A stretch of 64,000 nt of DNA from Kineosporia rhizophila (GTDB lineage: Bacteria; Actinomycetota; Actinomycetes; Actinomycetales; Kineosporiaceae): positions 496,001 through 560,000 of the forward strand of contig NZ_JAJSOH010000001.1 of the NCBI RefSeq assembly GCF_021277265.1, written 5' to 3'. The position numbers and the translations under genes were made by a program. The notes under the pieces were generated by a model that did no database searches, was not told the origin of the DNA, and saw only the letters and a list, made by a program, of their open reading frames with translations. Below, piece after piece: positions 54,237 to 61,681 of this stretch; the stretch's first letter is position 1; each line of letters starts with the position of its first letter.

Positions 54237-55164
54237 CGTCCCAGCGCAGGGTGACGGTCTGGTTGGTCCGCAGGTTGCGGCGGTTCAGGTCGATGACGAT
54301 TCCGTTCTCGTCGGTGTTCCACGTCAGGCTCTCGGTCGCCGTGATCTCCGAGCCGTCCGGGCGCTCTTCGACCGCTTGGCAACCGGTCAGAGCGTCCACC
54401 CCACCGAGGCGCATCTGCAAGTGAAGCTTCTGGGTGGGCCGGTAGACCGACTGACGCCAGTACAGCTCGCTGTCGAACAGGCCACCGGTGCACGAGTAGC
54501 CGACCCGGGCGGTCTCGCCGGGGTTGATCGCGGGGAAGATCTGGCAGGCGAACTTCACCTGAAGCTCGGTCTCGTGCAGCCGCTGGATCAGGACGTTGCG
54601 CTCGCTGGCCTGGTCCGGCTCGACGATCAGCGGACCGTCGACGTGCTTGAACCAGAACTGCCGGCTGAACCTGGTGAACGGGGCATCGGACAGATTGGTC
54701 AGCTCATGCATGTAGTGCAGGCGCACACGGCCCTTGACATCGACCTCGACCCGGGCGCTGAGGCAGCGGTCGATGACCTCGCCTGCGGTGGCCTCGGTCG
54801 GCATGTCGGCACTGATGAGGTTGCCGCCGATGTTCGCCGGGCTCGTGGCGTGCGGCCAGGGCTGGGGCGCCTGTGCTTCCCATTCACGAGCGGCCAGACC
54901 GAGGAAGCCGCCGGGGATGTGCAGGCCGTCTGCGATCCGCTCCATCACCTCGACGGAGGCGATGCGGTCCTTGCCGGTCATGATCCGGCTGACCCGGGAC
55001 TGGGTCATGTTCTCGATCGGGGCGGCGATGCGGTCTTGGCTGGCGTGGTCCCACTGCCGCATCAGGTGAAACATGCGCTGGAAGTCGCGCTCTCGGCATG
55101 CTTCCTGGAAGTCGGCGCGGGCCAGAACGTCATCCGAGACCGTGTAGTCCGACTGCTCCCGCAT
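54217..55164 (-). CDS. HTH regulator fused to a beta-rich domain
   Basis: A 315-aa protein. The N-terminal XRE-like helix-turn-helix (about residues 30-90: 'ASQDRIAAPIENMTQSRVSRIMTGKDRIASVEVMERIADGLHIP') is followed by a domain of more than 200 residues rich in beta strands and aromatic residues, with no known family. Its length is three times that of a plain Cro/CI repressor. It sits directly upstream of the metalloprotease-like gene, and its own upstream region carries repeated GGTAACCG-type motifs. It is a likely master regulator of the element, possibly with a ligand- or partner-sensing domain. Confidence 0.72.
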   Translation of the reverse strand: MREQSDYTVSDDVLARADFQEACRERDFQRMFHLMRQWDHASQDRIAAPIENMTQSRVSRIMTGKDRIASVEVMERIADGLHIPGGFLGLAAREWEAQAPQPWPHATSPANIGGNLISADMPTEATAGEVIDRCLSARVEVDVKGRVRLHYMHELTNLSDAPFTRFSRQFWFKHVDGPLIVEPDQASERNVLIQRLHETELQVKFACQIFPAINPGETARVGYSCTGGLFDSELYWRQSVYRPTQKLHLQMRLGGVDALTGCQAVEERPDGSEITATESLTWNTDENGIVIDLNRRNLRTNQTVTLRWDVARATA

Positions 55165-55199
55165 GCTTCCCCCTCGCTGGTGCCACCCACTGCTGCGTT

Positions 55200-55299
55200 G
55201 CGTTCGGTAAGCGGAAGGTTACCGCGCCCAAGTCAACCCTGTATGAGCGGCATGCCGCTTTTCAAGCGCTTGAGCGCTCCGACAGCGTTCGGTAACCGC
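55200..55299. promoter_or_regulatory. Repeated GCGTTCGGTAA(G/C)CG motif, candidate operators
   Basis: GCGTTCGGTAAGCG at 55200-55213 and GCGTTCGGTAACCG at 55286-55299 are direct repeats 86 bp apart, just upstream of the HTH-fusion gene. An inverted GGTTACCGCG (55217-55226) lies between them, and a further GGTAACCGCC occurs at 56507-56516 by the second HTH gene. Position and repetition suggest regulator binding sites. Confidence 0.55.
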
Positions 55300-55694
55300 T
55301 GATCGTCATCAGTTCCGGCGACGGTTCATGTGGAGTCGGTATAGGTGCGGCGTGCGTTTCCCCTGGTCTGGGGGGCGAAGCAGGCTTGTCTCACCGGCCT
55401 TTCCCGGGTGACAGCGGCGCGAGTCCTCGGGAGAGGCCGGCTCCAAGGATCGGAGCGGGAGGGAAGCTGTGAATCTGAGCCGTTTTCCACGCCAACGTAT
55501 GGGCGGGCAGCGCGTGAGAGTCGGACGGGCAAGAGCGGTGCCGGCCGAACAACCCGAACAACATGGAACCGACCGATCGAAGGATCCGGCGCGGCGGGCC
55601 GTGGTCCCTCGTCAGAAGACTCCCGGCCGGTGAGGGTCGGGGGCGGCGCCTGGCTCCCGCTCAGCCTCCCTCCGCTGCGGTAAGAGCGGCGCCG
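55300..55694. other. Non-coding interval in the element
   Basis: About 400 bp without a supported gene. The open frames here have Arg/Gly/Ser-rich, non-protein-like composition and no ribosome site. The interval leads into the tandem hairpins at 55695-55788. Confidence 0.45.
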
Positions 55695-55749
55695 GGGTGC
55701 GTGCCGGCCTCATTCGGGGTGACGGTTCGGCACGCACCCACATCTCAGG
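55695..55749. other. Strong hairpin A (12-bp perfect stem)
   Basis: GGGTGCGTGCCG (55695-55706) is exactly complementary to CGGCACGCACCC (55738-55749), with a 31-nt loop. It lies 4 nt upstream of hairpin B. Possible structured RNA or origin element. Confidence 0.7.
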
Positions 55750-55752
55750 ACT

Positions 55753-55788
55753 GCCCGCGCGCACTCGACGGGGAAAGTGCGCGCGGGC
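55753..55788 (+). terminator. Strong hairpin B (13-bp perfect stem), terminator/attenuator-like
   Basis: GCCCGCGCGCACT (55753-55765) and AGTGCGCGCGGGC (55776-55788) with a 10-nt loop, then TCGCTGTTTTG. It lies 32 nt upstream of the 85-aa gene at 55820, so it may end an upstream transcript or attenuate this gene. Confidence 0.65.
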
Positions 55789-55819
55789 TCGCTGTTTTGT
55801 CGGCCAAGGAGAGGTCACG

Positions 55820-56077
55820 ATGGACGCTGACGGGCTCGTCTCGATGCTGCGCGAACACGGGGTGACGGTGCAACGCACCTCGCCGCTGCCCCGCGCTCTC
55901 ACCGGCGAGTCGGCGGTGGCGGTCTTCCTGGACCCGACAAGCAATCAGCGGGAACTGGCGCGGGCCTGCGTGATGCAGCTCGACGGGGTGGCCTCGGTGA
56001 AGTTCTCGGCCATCACGCCGTGGGTCATGTTCGTGACGTACTCATCCCTGGGCCTGAACTCACGCGCCTGGGTCTGA
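55820..56077 (+). CDS. Small hypothetical protein of the element, 85 aa
   Basis: The ATG at 55820 has a very good AAGGAGAGG site 5 nt upstream, the main support for the call. The protein has alternating strands and helices ('GLVSMLREHGVTVQRTS', 'SAVAVFLDPTSNQRELARACVMQL', 'SVKFSAITPWVMFVTYSS') like a small ferredoxin-like fold. No family is recognised. It converges with the HTH gene, whose end it overlaps by 18 nt. Confidence 0.6.
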   Translation: MDADGLVSMLREHGVTVQRTSPLPRALTGESAVAVFLDPTSNQRELARACVMQLDGVASVKFSAITPWVMFVTYSSLGLNSRAWV

Positions 56078-56527
56078 GCCGGCCATTTGGTCGCCCCGCA
56101 GGTGGTTCTCGACACTGGCCAACCGGTCGCTGAGCTGCTGCAACGTCTGCTCGACCCGGGCTATCGCGACGGCCACCTGGTCCCCACCGACGTCCCCGCC
56201 GACGTCTTTGGCCGGCACCTGCCGTTGGGTCGTGACCAGGAGGGTGATCAGGTGATCGGCCGGCCAGTCCAGGGCAACGGCGATCGCCTCCAACGTCTTG
56301 TTCTGCACGCGTCGGCTCGCGCCGTGCTGAACGGTGCGCAGCGTCGAGACCGAAATCCCTGACAGGCGCGCCAACTCCTGCTGGCCGATCCTGCGGGCTG
56401 CCATGCGCTCGTTCAGCGCTGCTGCCACTGCCTGCCAGTCCTCGCCGTCGACCTGCCCCCGGGACGTGTACACCGTAGGCGTTCCCCGCTCAGCCATAAC
56501 CGGAATGGTAACCGCCGACACGGCCAT
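56060..56527 (-). CDS. XRE-family HTH regulator of the element
   Basis: A 155-aa regulator. The Cro/CI helix-turn-helix is at about residues 36-95 ('MAARRIGQQELARLSGISVSTLRTVQHGASRRVQNKTLEAIAVALDWP'), followed by a coiled-coil tail ('VAIARVEQTLQQLSDRLASVENHL', about 118-142) for dimerisation. The ATG at 56527 or at 56497 could be the start. It is divergent from the Pra-like gene and is in the position of a KorSA-type repressor that would control pra and thereby replication and transfer. Confidence 0.78.
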   Translation of the reverse strand: MAVSAVTIPVMAERGTPTVYTSRGQVDGEDWQAVAAALNERMAARRIGQQELARLSGISVSTLRTVQHGASRRVQNKTLEAIAVALDWPADHLITLLVTTQRQVPAKDVGGDVGGDQVAVAIARVEQTLQQLSDRLASVENHLRGDQMAGSDPGA

Positions 56528-56760
56528 TTCTTACCCCCAGTATTGCCTTTTCTGGCCACTATGCAAACCATGTCTAATTCCGGTGCGCCGCTCATGTGAG
56601 GTTGGCATAGAAAATATGAGGTCCACCTTGTACCGCCTACCTAAGCGTTGATGCGCGCTTGTCGAGCGGTTCACGATGTTCTCGCAGCTCAGACAGGGCT
56701 GACACCGCAGAGAAAGCACTTCACGCCGCTCGATTGGGGCGGGTGAGTGTGGGCGGTTGA

Positions 56761-57171
56761 ATGGCGAGAGTGGGAGCCGAAGAAATGGCTGTTGAGGGCC
56801 GTATCAATGTCCGTCACGAGGACGTGTTCACCCAGCCCATCATGGTTCTTTCGGTGGACGCCGTGGAGGACTTCGACAAGCGCAAGGCGGGAAATGTCGA
56901 CCCGCAGGAACTGGACAAGCAGACCGGCCAGCGACTGTGGGCGGTCAGCATCTTGGACCCGACCGCGCAGCAGGGACGACGCGAGATCAAGGTCAAGATC
57001 CCGGCCGATCACCAGCCGGTCCCGCCAGCCGGACTGATGGCTCCGGCCGAGTTCGACGGCCTGCAGGTCATCCCCTACCTGGACTCCAACCGCGCCAAGC
57101 CCCGCGTCGCTATCGCCTACCGAGCAACGGGTTTCCGCGCCCCGACTCGGGCGCAGCGGCAGGCGTCGTAG
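56761..57171 (+). CDS. pra: Pra-like replication/integration/excision activator
   Basis: A 136-aa protein matching the small AICE activator family related to Pra of pSAM2. The pattern is 'VFTQPIMVLSVDAVEDFDKR', 'ELDKQTGQRLWAVSILDP', 'REIKVKIPADHQPVPP' and 'FDGLQVIPYLDSNRAKPRVAIAYRATGFRAP'. In pSAM2, Pra turns on rep, xis and int. The listed ATG at 56761 may be preceded by the true one; an in-frame ATG at 56785 is the alternative. It is divergent from the XRE regulator and first of the rightward operon that ends with int. Confidence 0.82.
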   Translation: MARVGAEEMAVEGRINVRHEDVFTQPIMVLSVDAVEDFDKRKAGNVDPQELDKQTGQRLWAVSILDPTAQQGRREIKVKIPADHQPVPPAGLMAPAEFDGLQVIPYLDSNRAKPRVAIAYRATGFRAPTRAQRQAS

Positions 57172-57198
57172 TCCAGGTCCCCTCGTCCGGATGGATGT

Positions 57199-57231
57199 GG
57201 CGCCCCGTCCCCTCGCCGGGTTCGGGGCGCC
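57199..57231 (+). terminator. Hairpin after the pra-like gene
   Basis: GGCGCCCC (57199-57206) and GGGGCGCC (57224-57231) form a perfect stem with a 17-nt loop, 28 nt beyond the stop. It has no clear U-tract, so it may be a partial terminator or a processing site. Confidence 0.5.
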
Positions 57232-57288
57232 CCTTCCGGGCATCGCCCTTCGTCGATCAGCACACGTTCCCCAGGATTGAGGGTTGAA

Positions 57289-57489
57289 ATGCGTTCCAGC
57301 ACTGGCAGTAAGCGTTGTGGGCCGTTGGCCAAGCCGTGCCGTACCTGTGCCGAGGTTCACCCGGTGGGGCGGCTGCACTTCGGGCAGTGCCCCGACTGCG
57401 CGCACCTGGTCGCCCTGCCCCTGCGCGGGGAGGGTGGCCGGTTCATCTCCTTCACCAACAGCGACCGCACCAGCGGCGGTGGCCTGTGA
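57289..57489 (+). CDS. Small zinc-ribbon-like protein
   Basis: A 66-aa protein with two Cys pairs, 'KPCRTCAEVHP' and 'FGQCPDCAHLV', 17 residues apart, as in a zinc ribbon. I chose the ATG at 57289 because GAGGG lies 5 nt upstream; an in-frame TTG at 57277 lacks this. The stop overlaps the next start (TGATG). Similar tiny zinc proteins are usual between pra and tra in AICEs; function unknown. Confidence 0.65.
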   Translation: MRSSTGSKRCGPLAKPCRTCAEVHPVGRLHFGQCPDCAHLVALPLRGEGGRFISFTNSDRTSGGGL

Positions 57490-57731
57490 TGGCCGGCGGC
57501 ATGGATTCGTTCTGGTTCGACCAGTACCAGGAAAGCAACCAACGGGTCCTGGCAGCTTGCCGGGCCGTGGGCATGGCCACCTTCCTTCTCGATCCGGATG
57601 ACCGCTGGGACGACTCCGAACGTCTGGTGCGCCTACGAGACGTCCTGCACGACCTGCGCGCGGCCTTGGGACTGCCTGACGTTCCCGCTTCGACTACCTC
57701 GACTGATTCCACGGATGGGAGCACCCTCTGA
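57489..57731 (+). CDS. Small hypothetical protein, 80 aa
   Basis: It starts at an ATG sharing one base with the upstream stop and ends overlapping the TraSA-like start by 1 nt. The protein is acidic and helical ('DSFWFDQYQESNQRVLAACRAVG', 'LVRLRDVLHDLRAALG') with a Ser/Thr tail. No family is recognised. It is called because of tight operon spacing on both sides. Confidence 0.6.
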   Translation: MAGGMDSFWFDQYQESNQRVLAACRAVGMATFLLDPDDRWDDSERLVRLRDVLHDLRAALGLPDVPASTTSTDSTDGSTL

Positions 57732-59269
57732 TGCTGGTCAACGGCACCCGGGTAGAAGACCTGGCCGGAACCGGCCTCACCACCCGTCAACGCTACGTCA
57801 TCCCCCTGTGGGTCACCGTCCCACTGTTCCTGAGCAAGCACCTGGCCCGGGCCTCGCGGTGGCTGCTACGGCAGGCGTTCACGTACTGGGGCCTGTCCCT
57901 GCCCGCGTTCGTGCTGCTGGTCATCTGGTCGCGGCTGGGTGGGCTGTGGGCGCTGACGGCGCTGACCTGGTGGCTCGCCCTGGGCCTGGTCTGGGCCTCC
58001 CGATGGCCGGCCTCCTTCGACGTCGCAGTCTCACAACCGGCCCGGGGCGTGTGGCGGTGGTGGACGAAATACAAGCGGCGCTGGCATCCCGCAATGGACG
58101 GAACCGGCCTGACCCGCGTCACCCCCGACCATGAGGTCTACGTCCCGGCCGTGACCCGTATCCGCTCTACGGCCGTGGTCGACACCCTGCATCTGCGCCT
58201 GCTCCACGGTCAGACACCAGCCGACGTGGCAGCTCGGGCTGAGGGCCTGCGGCACGTGTACGCCGCTCACCGATGCAGCGTGATCGAGGACGCGCCCGGT
58301 CGGGTGCGGGTGCTGTTCTACGCCAAAGACCCGCTGCGCCATCTCGTCGCCCCGTTGGACCCGGCGCCGGTCCCGGTATTGGACGCTCTACCGGTCGCCT
58401 TGGGTGAGGACGGTCAGCTCTTCCTGCTGTGGCTGCTGGGCCGGCATGTCCTGCTGGCCGGCGCCTCGGGCTCGGGCAAGGGATCGGCACTGTGGTCAAC
58501 GGTCCGGGCGCTGGCTCCGGCCGTCGCGGAGGGCACCGTACGACTGCGTGGGGTCGATCCCAAGGGTGGGATGGAGCTGTTCCCTGGGCGGGCGTTGTTC
58601 GCCGAGTACGCCGATGAAGACCTGGACGCCATGCTCGCTCTGCTGGAACGGGCCGTGGCGGACATGAACGACCGCAAACGTCACCTGAAAGCCGCTGGCG
58701 TACGCGTCTTCACCCCGTCCAAGGCTGATCCGCTGGAAGTGATCGTGATCGATGAGCTGGCGTTCCTGACCGCCTATGCACCCAAGGATGTTAAGGCGAA
58801 AGTTGCTGCTGCCATGCAAGTTCTGCTCTCGCAGGGACGTGCGGTGGGTTACAGCGTCCTGGCGGCGTTGCAGGATCCGCGGAAGGAGGTGCTGCCGTTC
58901 CGGGACCTGTTCACCTACCGGATCGCGCTACGGCTGGCTGAGGACTCCCACGTGGACATGGTGCTGGGTGAAGGAGCGCTGGAACGGGGCGCGGCGTGTC
59001 ACCTGATCCCGGCCAGCCTGCCCGGCATCGCCTACGTCCGCGTCGAAGGAGCCCTGGAACCGGTCCGGGTCCGCTTCTCCTACCTGTCCGACACCGACAT
59101 CGTCGACATGGCCTCGCAGTGGCCGGCACCCGAGAACACCGACTGGACACCGCTACCCGACACGCCGGCCACCGACCCGATCACCGACCCGACCGCCGGC
59201 CGGGAGACCGGCCCGGATGAGTCCTACCCCTTCCGCTTCTGGACCACGGGTGAAGGTGACGACGCGTGA
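57731..59269 (+). CDS. traSA: TraSA/TraB-like FtsK-type DNA translocase
   Basis: A 512-aa conjugation motor. The N-terminus has two hydrophobic segments (about residues 55-92). The FtsK/SpoIIIE-type ATPase follows with Walker A 'GASGSGKGS' (244-252), Walker B 'VIVIDE' (337-342) and the helicase-like 'LAALQDPRKE'. In actinomycete elements one such protein moves double-stranded DNA to the recipient without a relaxase or type IV system. It overlaps both neighbours (1 nt upstream, 4 nt downstream). Confidence 0.92.
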   Translation: MLVNGTRVEDLAGTGLTTRQRYVIPLWVTVPLFLSKHLARASRWLLRQAFTYWGLSLPAFVLLVIWSRLGGLWALTALTWWLALGLVWASRWPASFDVAVSQPARGVWRWWTKYKRRWHPAMDGTGLTRVTPDHEVYVPAVTRIRSTAVVDTLHLRLLHGQTPADVAARAEGLRHVYAAHRCSVIEDAPGRVRVLFYAKDPLRHLVAPLDPAPVPVLDALPVALGEDGQLFLLWLLGRHVLLAGASGSGKGSALWSTVRALAPAVAEGTVRLRGVDPKGGMELFPGRALFAEYADEDLDAMLALLERAVADMNDRKRHLKAAGVRVFTPSKADPLEVIVIDELAFLTAYAPKDVKAKVAAAMQVLLSQGRAVGYSVLAALQDPRKEVLPFRDLFTYRIALRLAEDSHVDMVLGEGALERGAACHLIPASLPGIAYVRVEGALEPVRVRFSYLSDTDIVDMASQWPAPENTDWTPLPDTPATDPITDPTAGRETGPDESYPFRFWTTGEGDDA

Positions 59270-59724
59270 GCGATAACCCGGCCACCCCTGGAACGGCCAT
59301 GCCAGAAACCAGCCCCGACCAGAACCCGACCGGGCAGACCCGCCCGGCGCCCGCCTGGTGGTCCCGCCTCCACAGCCCTACGGACCCCGACCACGACGAG
59401 ACCGTCACCGTCGAGACCAGCCCGGCCGAAGACGTCGCCCAGCTCGACACCCCCGCTGCGGAGTGGCCGGAAGGCTGGGCCGTCGTCCCTCCGGTCGGCT
59501 CGATCGTCACGGATGTTGGAGTGACGTTCTCCCTGGCCCCGGCCTCCCTGACCGACCGCCCGATGAGGGTGCGGTGCACCTCATGCGACTGGGACGAGAC
59601 CGCACCCCAGTCCGAGGCCGTCGACGCCGTCCGTGTCCACGCCCTGCGCCACATCGCCGACCCACGCCCCCGGATCGCTCACCTGCCGAGCTGGCTTCAG
59701 CCTCGACTGAAGGGACGCCGATGA
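59266..59724 (+). CDS. Hypothetical element protein with C2H2-like motif
   Basis: A 152-aa protein. The N-terminal 70 residues are Pro/Thr/Asp-rich and probably disordered. The C-terminal half has 'VRCTSCDWDETAPQSEAVDAVRVHALRH', a CxxC...HxxxxH arrangement that could form a small zinc finger. It lies between traSA and repSA with 4-nt overlaps on both sides, so its stoichiometric production with these is likely. DNA-binding accessory role is an inference. Confidence 0.6.
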   Translation: MSDNPATPGTAMPETSPDQNPTGQTRPAPAWWSRLHSPTDPDHDETVTVETSPAEDVAQLDTPAAEWPEGWAVVPPVGSIVTDVGVTFSLAPASLTDRPMRVRCTSCDWDETAPQSEAVDAVRVHALRHIADPRPRIAHLPSWLQPRLKGRR

Positions 59725-61493
59725 CCACCCCCGTTCCCACGGCCTCGGCCAACCTGGGCAACCCGATGCAGCCGGCCGCAGCCTCGATCTCGAACCTGAC
59801 CCGCAACAGCCGCGCCGAACGCGCCCGCATGCCCGTCGCCCTCCACGTCGCCGAAGACGTCGCCATCGCCAACGGCGTCTGCGTCCGCCCCATCACCCAG
59901 CGGGTCACCGACACCCTGACCGGCGAAGTCACCCTCGTCGACGTTCCGTGCGGGGCAACTCTCGAGTCCAAGTGCCCGACCTGTGCTCAGCGTGCCCGTC
60001 GACTGCGCATGCACCAATGCAGGGCCGGCTGGCACGCCGAATCCGACCCCATCCCCGACGAAGACCCCTCCACCTCTGCCCAGCAAGACCTGGTCGCAGC
60101 CCGCGCCGACGTCACCGCAGTCCGGGACGACTTCCTCGCCCGCGGCGATCTCGGCGTAGCTGAGGCCGCAGCCGAAACGCTGGACGTCATCGATGCCGAG
60201 CTGGCTGAGCTGGGCGTACGCGGGCCGCTCGAACGTGAGAAGCCGGAAACGGCTCGGCGGAAGCGCTCGACCCGCCGTCGCCAGGACGCGCCCGATCTGC
60301 CCAAGCGCACGATGGCGAAAACAACGGTGGGACAGACATTCCCCGGCAATAATGGGAAGGTCTACCGGCCGTCCATGTTTGTCACGGTCACCCTGCCCGG
60401 TTACGGGCGAGTCGACGGCAACGGCGTTCCTCTCGATCCGTCCCGGTATGACTACCGGCGGGCGGCTCGGGATGCGATCCACTTCCCCAAACTGCTCGAT
60501 CGGCTGGTCCAGAACCTGCGCCGCGTCGCCGGGTACGACGTGCAGTACTTCGCCACCGTCGAACCCCAGAAGCGCCTGGCCCCGCACGCCCATATCGCGA
60601 TCCGGGGCACCATTCCGCGTGCCCTGGTCCGCCAGGTCATCGCCGCCACCTACCACCAGGTCTGGTGGCCCCAGGCCGATACACCGGTCTACGTCCGCGA
60701 AGACGAACTGCCCGTCTGGGACGAAGACGCCGACGCCCCCGACCTAACCGGCAACCCTGCTAGCGAGCCGGTCGGTTACCTCGACCCCACCACGGCGGCT
60801 GTGCTGCCGACCTGGGACGAAGCCCTCGACGACCTCGACGCCGATGACGACCTGGAACCTCAGCACGTCGTGCGGTTCGGTATCCAGTCTGACATCCAGG
60901 GCCTGCTGGCCGGCTCCCCGGACGCTGACCGGCGCGTGGGCTACCTCGCCAAGTACCTCACCAAGTCCATGGGCACCGCCCACGGCGAAGACGAGAACCC
61001 GTCCGTCAAAGCGCACGTCGACCGCCTCGTCCACGCCCTGCGCTACGAACCCTGCTCCCCACGATGCGCGAACTGGCTGCGCTACGGCATCCAACCCAAA
61101 GACGCCCGCCGCGGCCTGATCCCCGGCTCCTGCAAGGCCAAAGCCCACCGACGTGAACACCTCGGCTACGGAGGCCGGCGCGTCCTGGTCTCCCGTAAGT
61201 GGTCGGGTAAGACGCTCACCGACCACCGTCACGAACGACGGGCCTTCGTCTTGGCCCTGCTCGGCGTAGACCCCGACAGCGCCGACGCCACACGCGGGGA
61301 CAAGACCGCCGACCGGTACGTGTGGGAGCCGGTCAACCCGAACGAACTGCCGCCGCTTTCCACGCGACTGCTGCATGCGATCAGCCAACGCCAGACCTGG
61401 CGCGCGGCTTACGAAGCAGCACGGGACGGTAGCGGTCCTCCACCAGTTGCTACCCCCGTCAGTGCATTTGATCGAGCGAAAGGTGCTGCTTAG
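59721..61493 (+). CDS. repSA: RepSA-like rolling-circle replication initiator
   Basis: A 590-aa initiator. The N-terminus has Cys-rich elements (C54, C77, 'CPTC' 85-88, C100). The HUH nickase core includes 'MFVTVTLPGYGRV' (219-231), the metal-binding HUH motif 'APHAHIAIRG' (H289, H291) and the catalytic tyrosine helix 'VGYLAKYLTKSMG' (Y408, Y412). It nicks the excised circle to start rolling-circle replication, as in pSAM2. The ATG at 59721 overlaps the upstream stop by 4 nt; the frame is open much further upstream but overlaps the previous gene. Confidence 0.9.
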   Translation: MTTPVPTASANLGNPMQPAAASISNLTRNSRAERARMPVALHVAEDVAIANGVCVRPITQRVTDTLTGEVTLVDVPCGATLESKCPTCAQRARRLRMHQCRAGWHAESDPIPDEDPSTSAQQDLVAARADVTAVRDDFLARGDLGVAEAAAETLDVIDAELAELGVRGPLEREKPETARRKRSTRRRQDAPDLPKRTMAKTTVGQTFPGNNGKVYRPSMFVTVTLPGYGRVDGNGVPLDPSRYDYRRAARDAIHFPKLLDRLVQNLRRVAGYDVQYFATVEPQKRLAPHAHIAIRGTIPRALVRQVIAATYHQVWWPQADTPVYVREDELPVWDEDADAPDLTGNPASEPVGYLDPTTAAVLPTWDEALDDLDADDDLEPQHVVRFGIQSDIQGLLAGSPDADRRVGYLAKYLTKSMGTAHGEDENPSVKAHVDRLVHALRYEPCSPRCANWLRYGIQPKDARRGLIPGSCKAKAHRREHLGYGGRRVLVSRKWSGKTLTDHRHERRAFVLALLGVDPDSADATRGDKTADRYVWEPVNPNELPPLSTRLLHAISQRQTWRAAYEAARDGSGPPPVATPVSAFDRAKGAA

Positions 61494-61495
61494 AA

Positions 61496-61681
61496 ATGAT
61501 TCCCAAACTGTGGACGACTAGCGATGTGGCCGAGTACCTCGGCGTCCCGGTGGCAACGCTCTATCAGTGGCGCACGCGCGGGTACGGTCCGGAGGGTCGC
61601 CGGATCGGTAAGCACCTGCGGTACAAGCCGGAAGACGTGGTCACCTGGTTTGACCACATCACGACAGACAAGATCGCCTGA
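61496..61681 (+). CDS. xis: Excisionase (AlpA/MerR-like HTH)
   Basis: A 61-aa winged-helix protein: 'LWTTSDVAEYLGVPVATLYQWRTRGYGPEGRRIGKHLRYKPEDVVTWF'. Such proteins direct Int toward excision. It lies 2 nt after repSA and overlaps int by 1 nt. Confidence 0.9.
   Translation: MIPKLWTTSDVAEYLGVPVATLYQWRTRGYGPEGRRIGKHLRYKPEDVVTWFDHITTDKIA

Noticed and set aside
55345..55683. 112-codon frame in the gene-free part of the element
   Set aside because: Arg/Gly/Ser-rich, no ribosome site, no helix or strand pattern; treated as non-coding.
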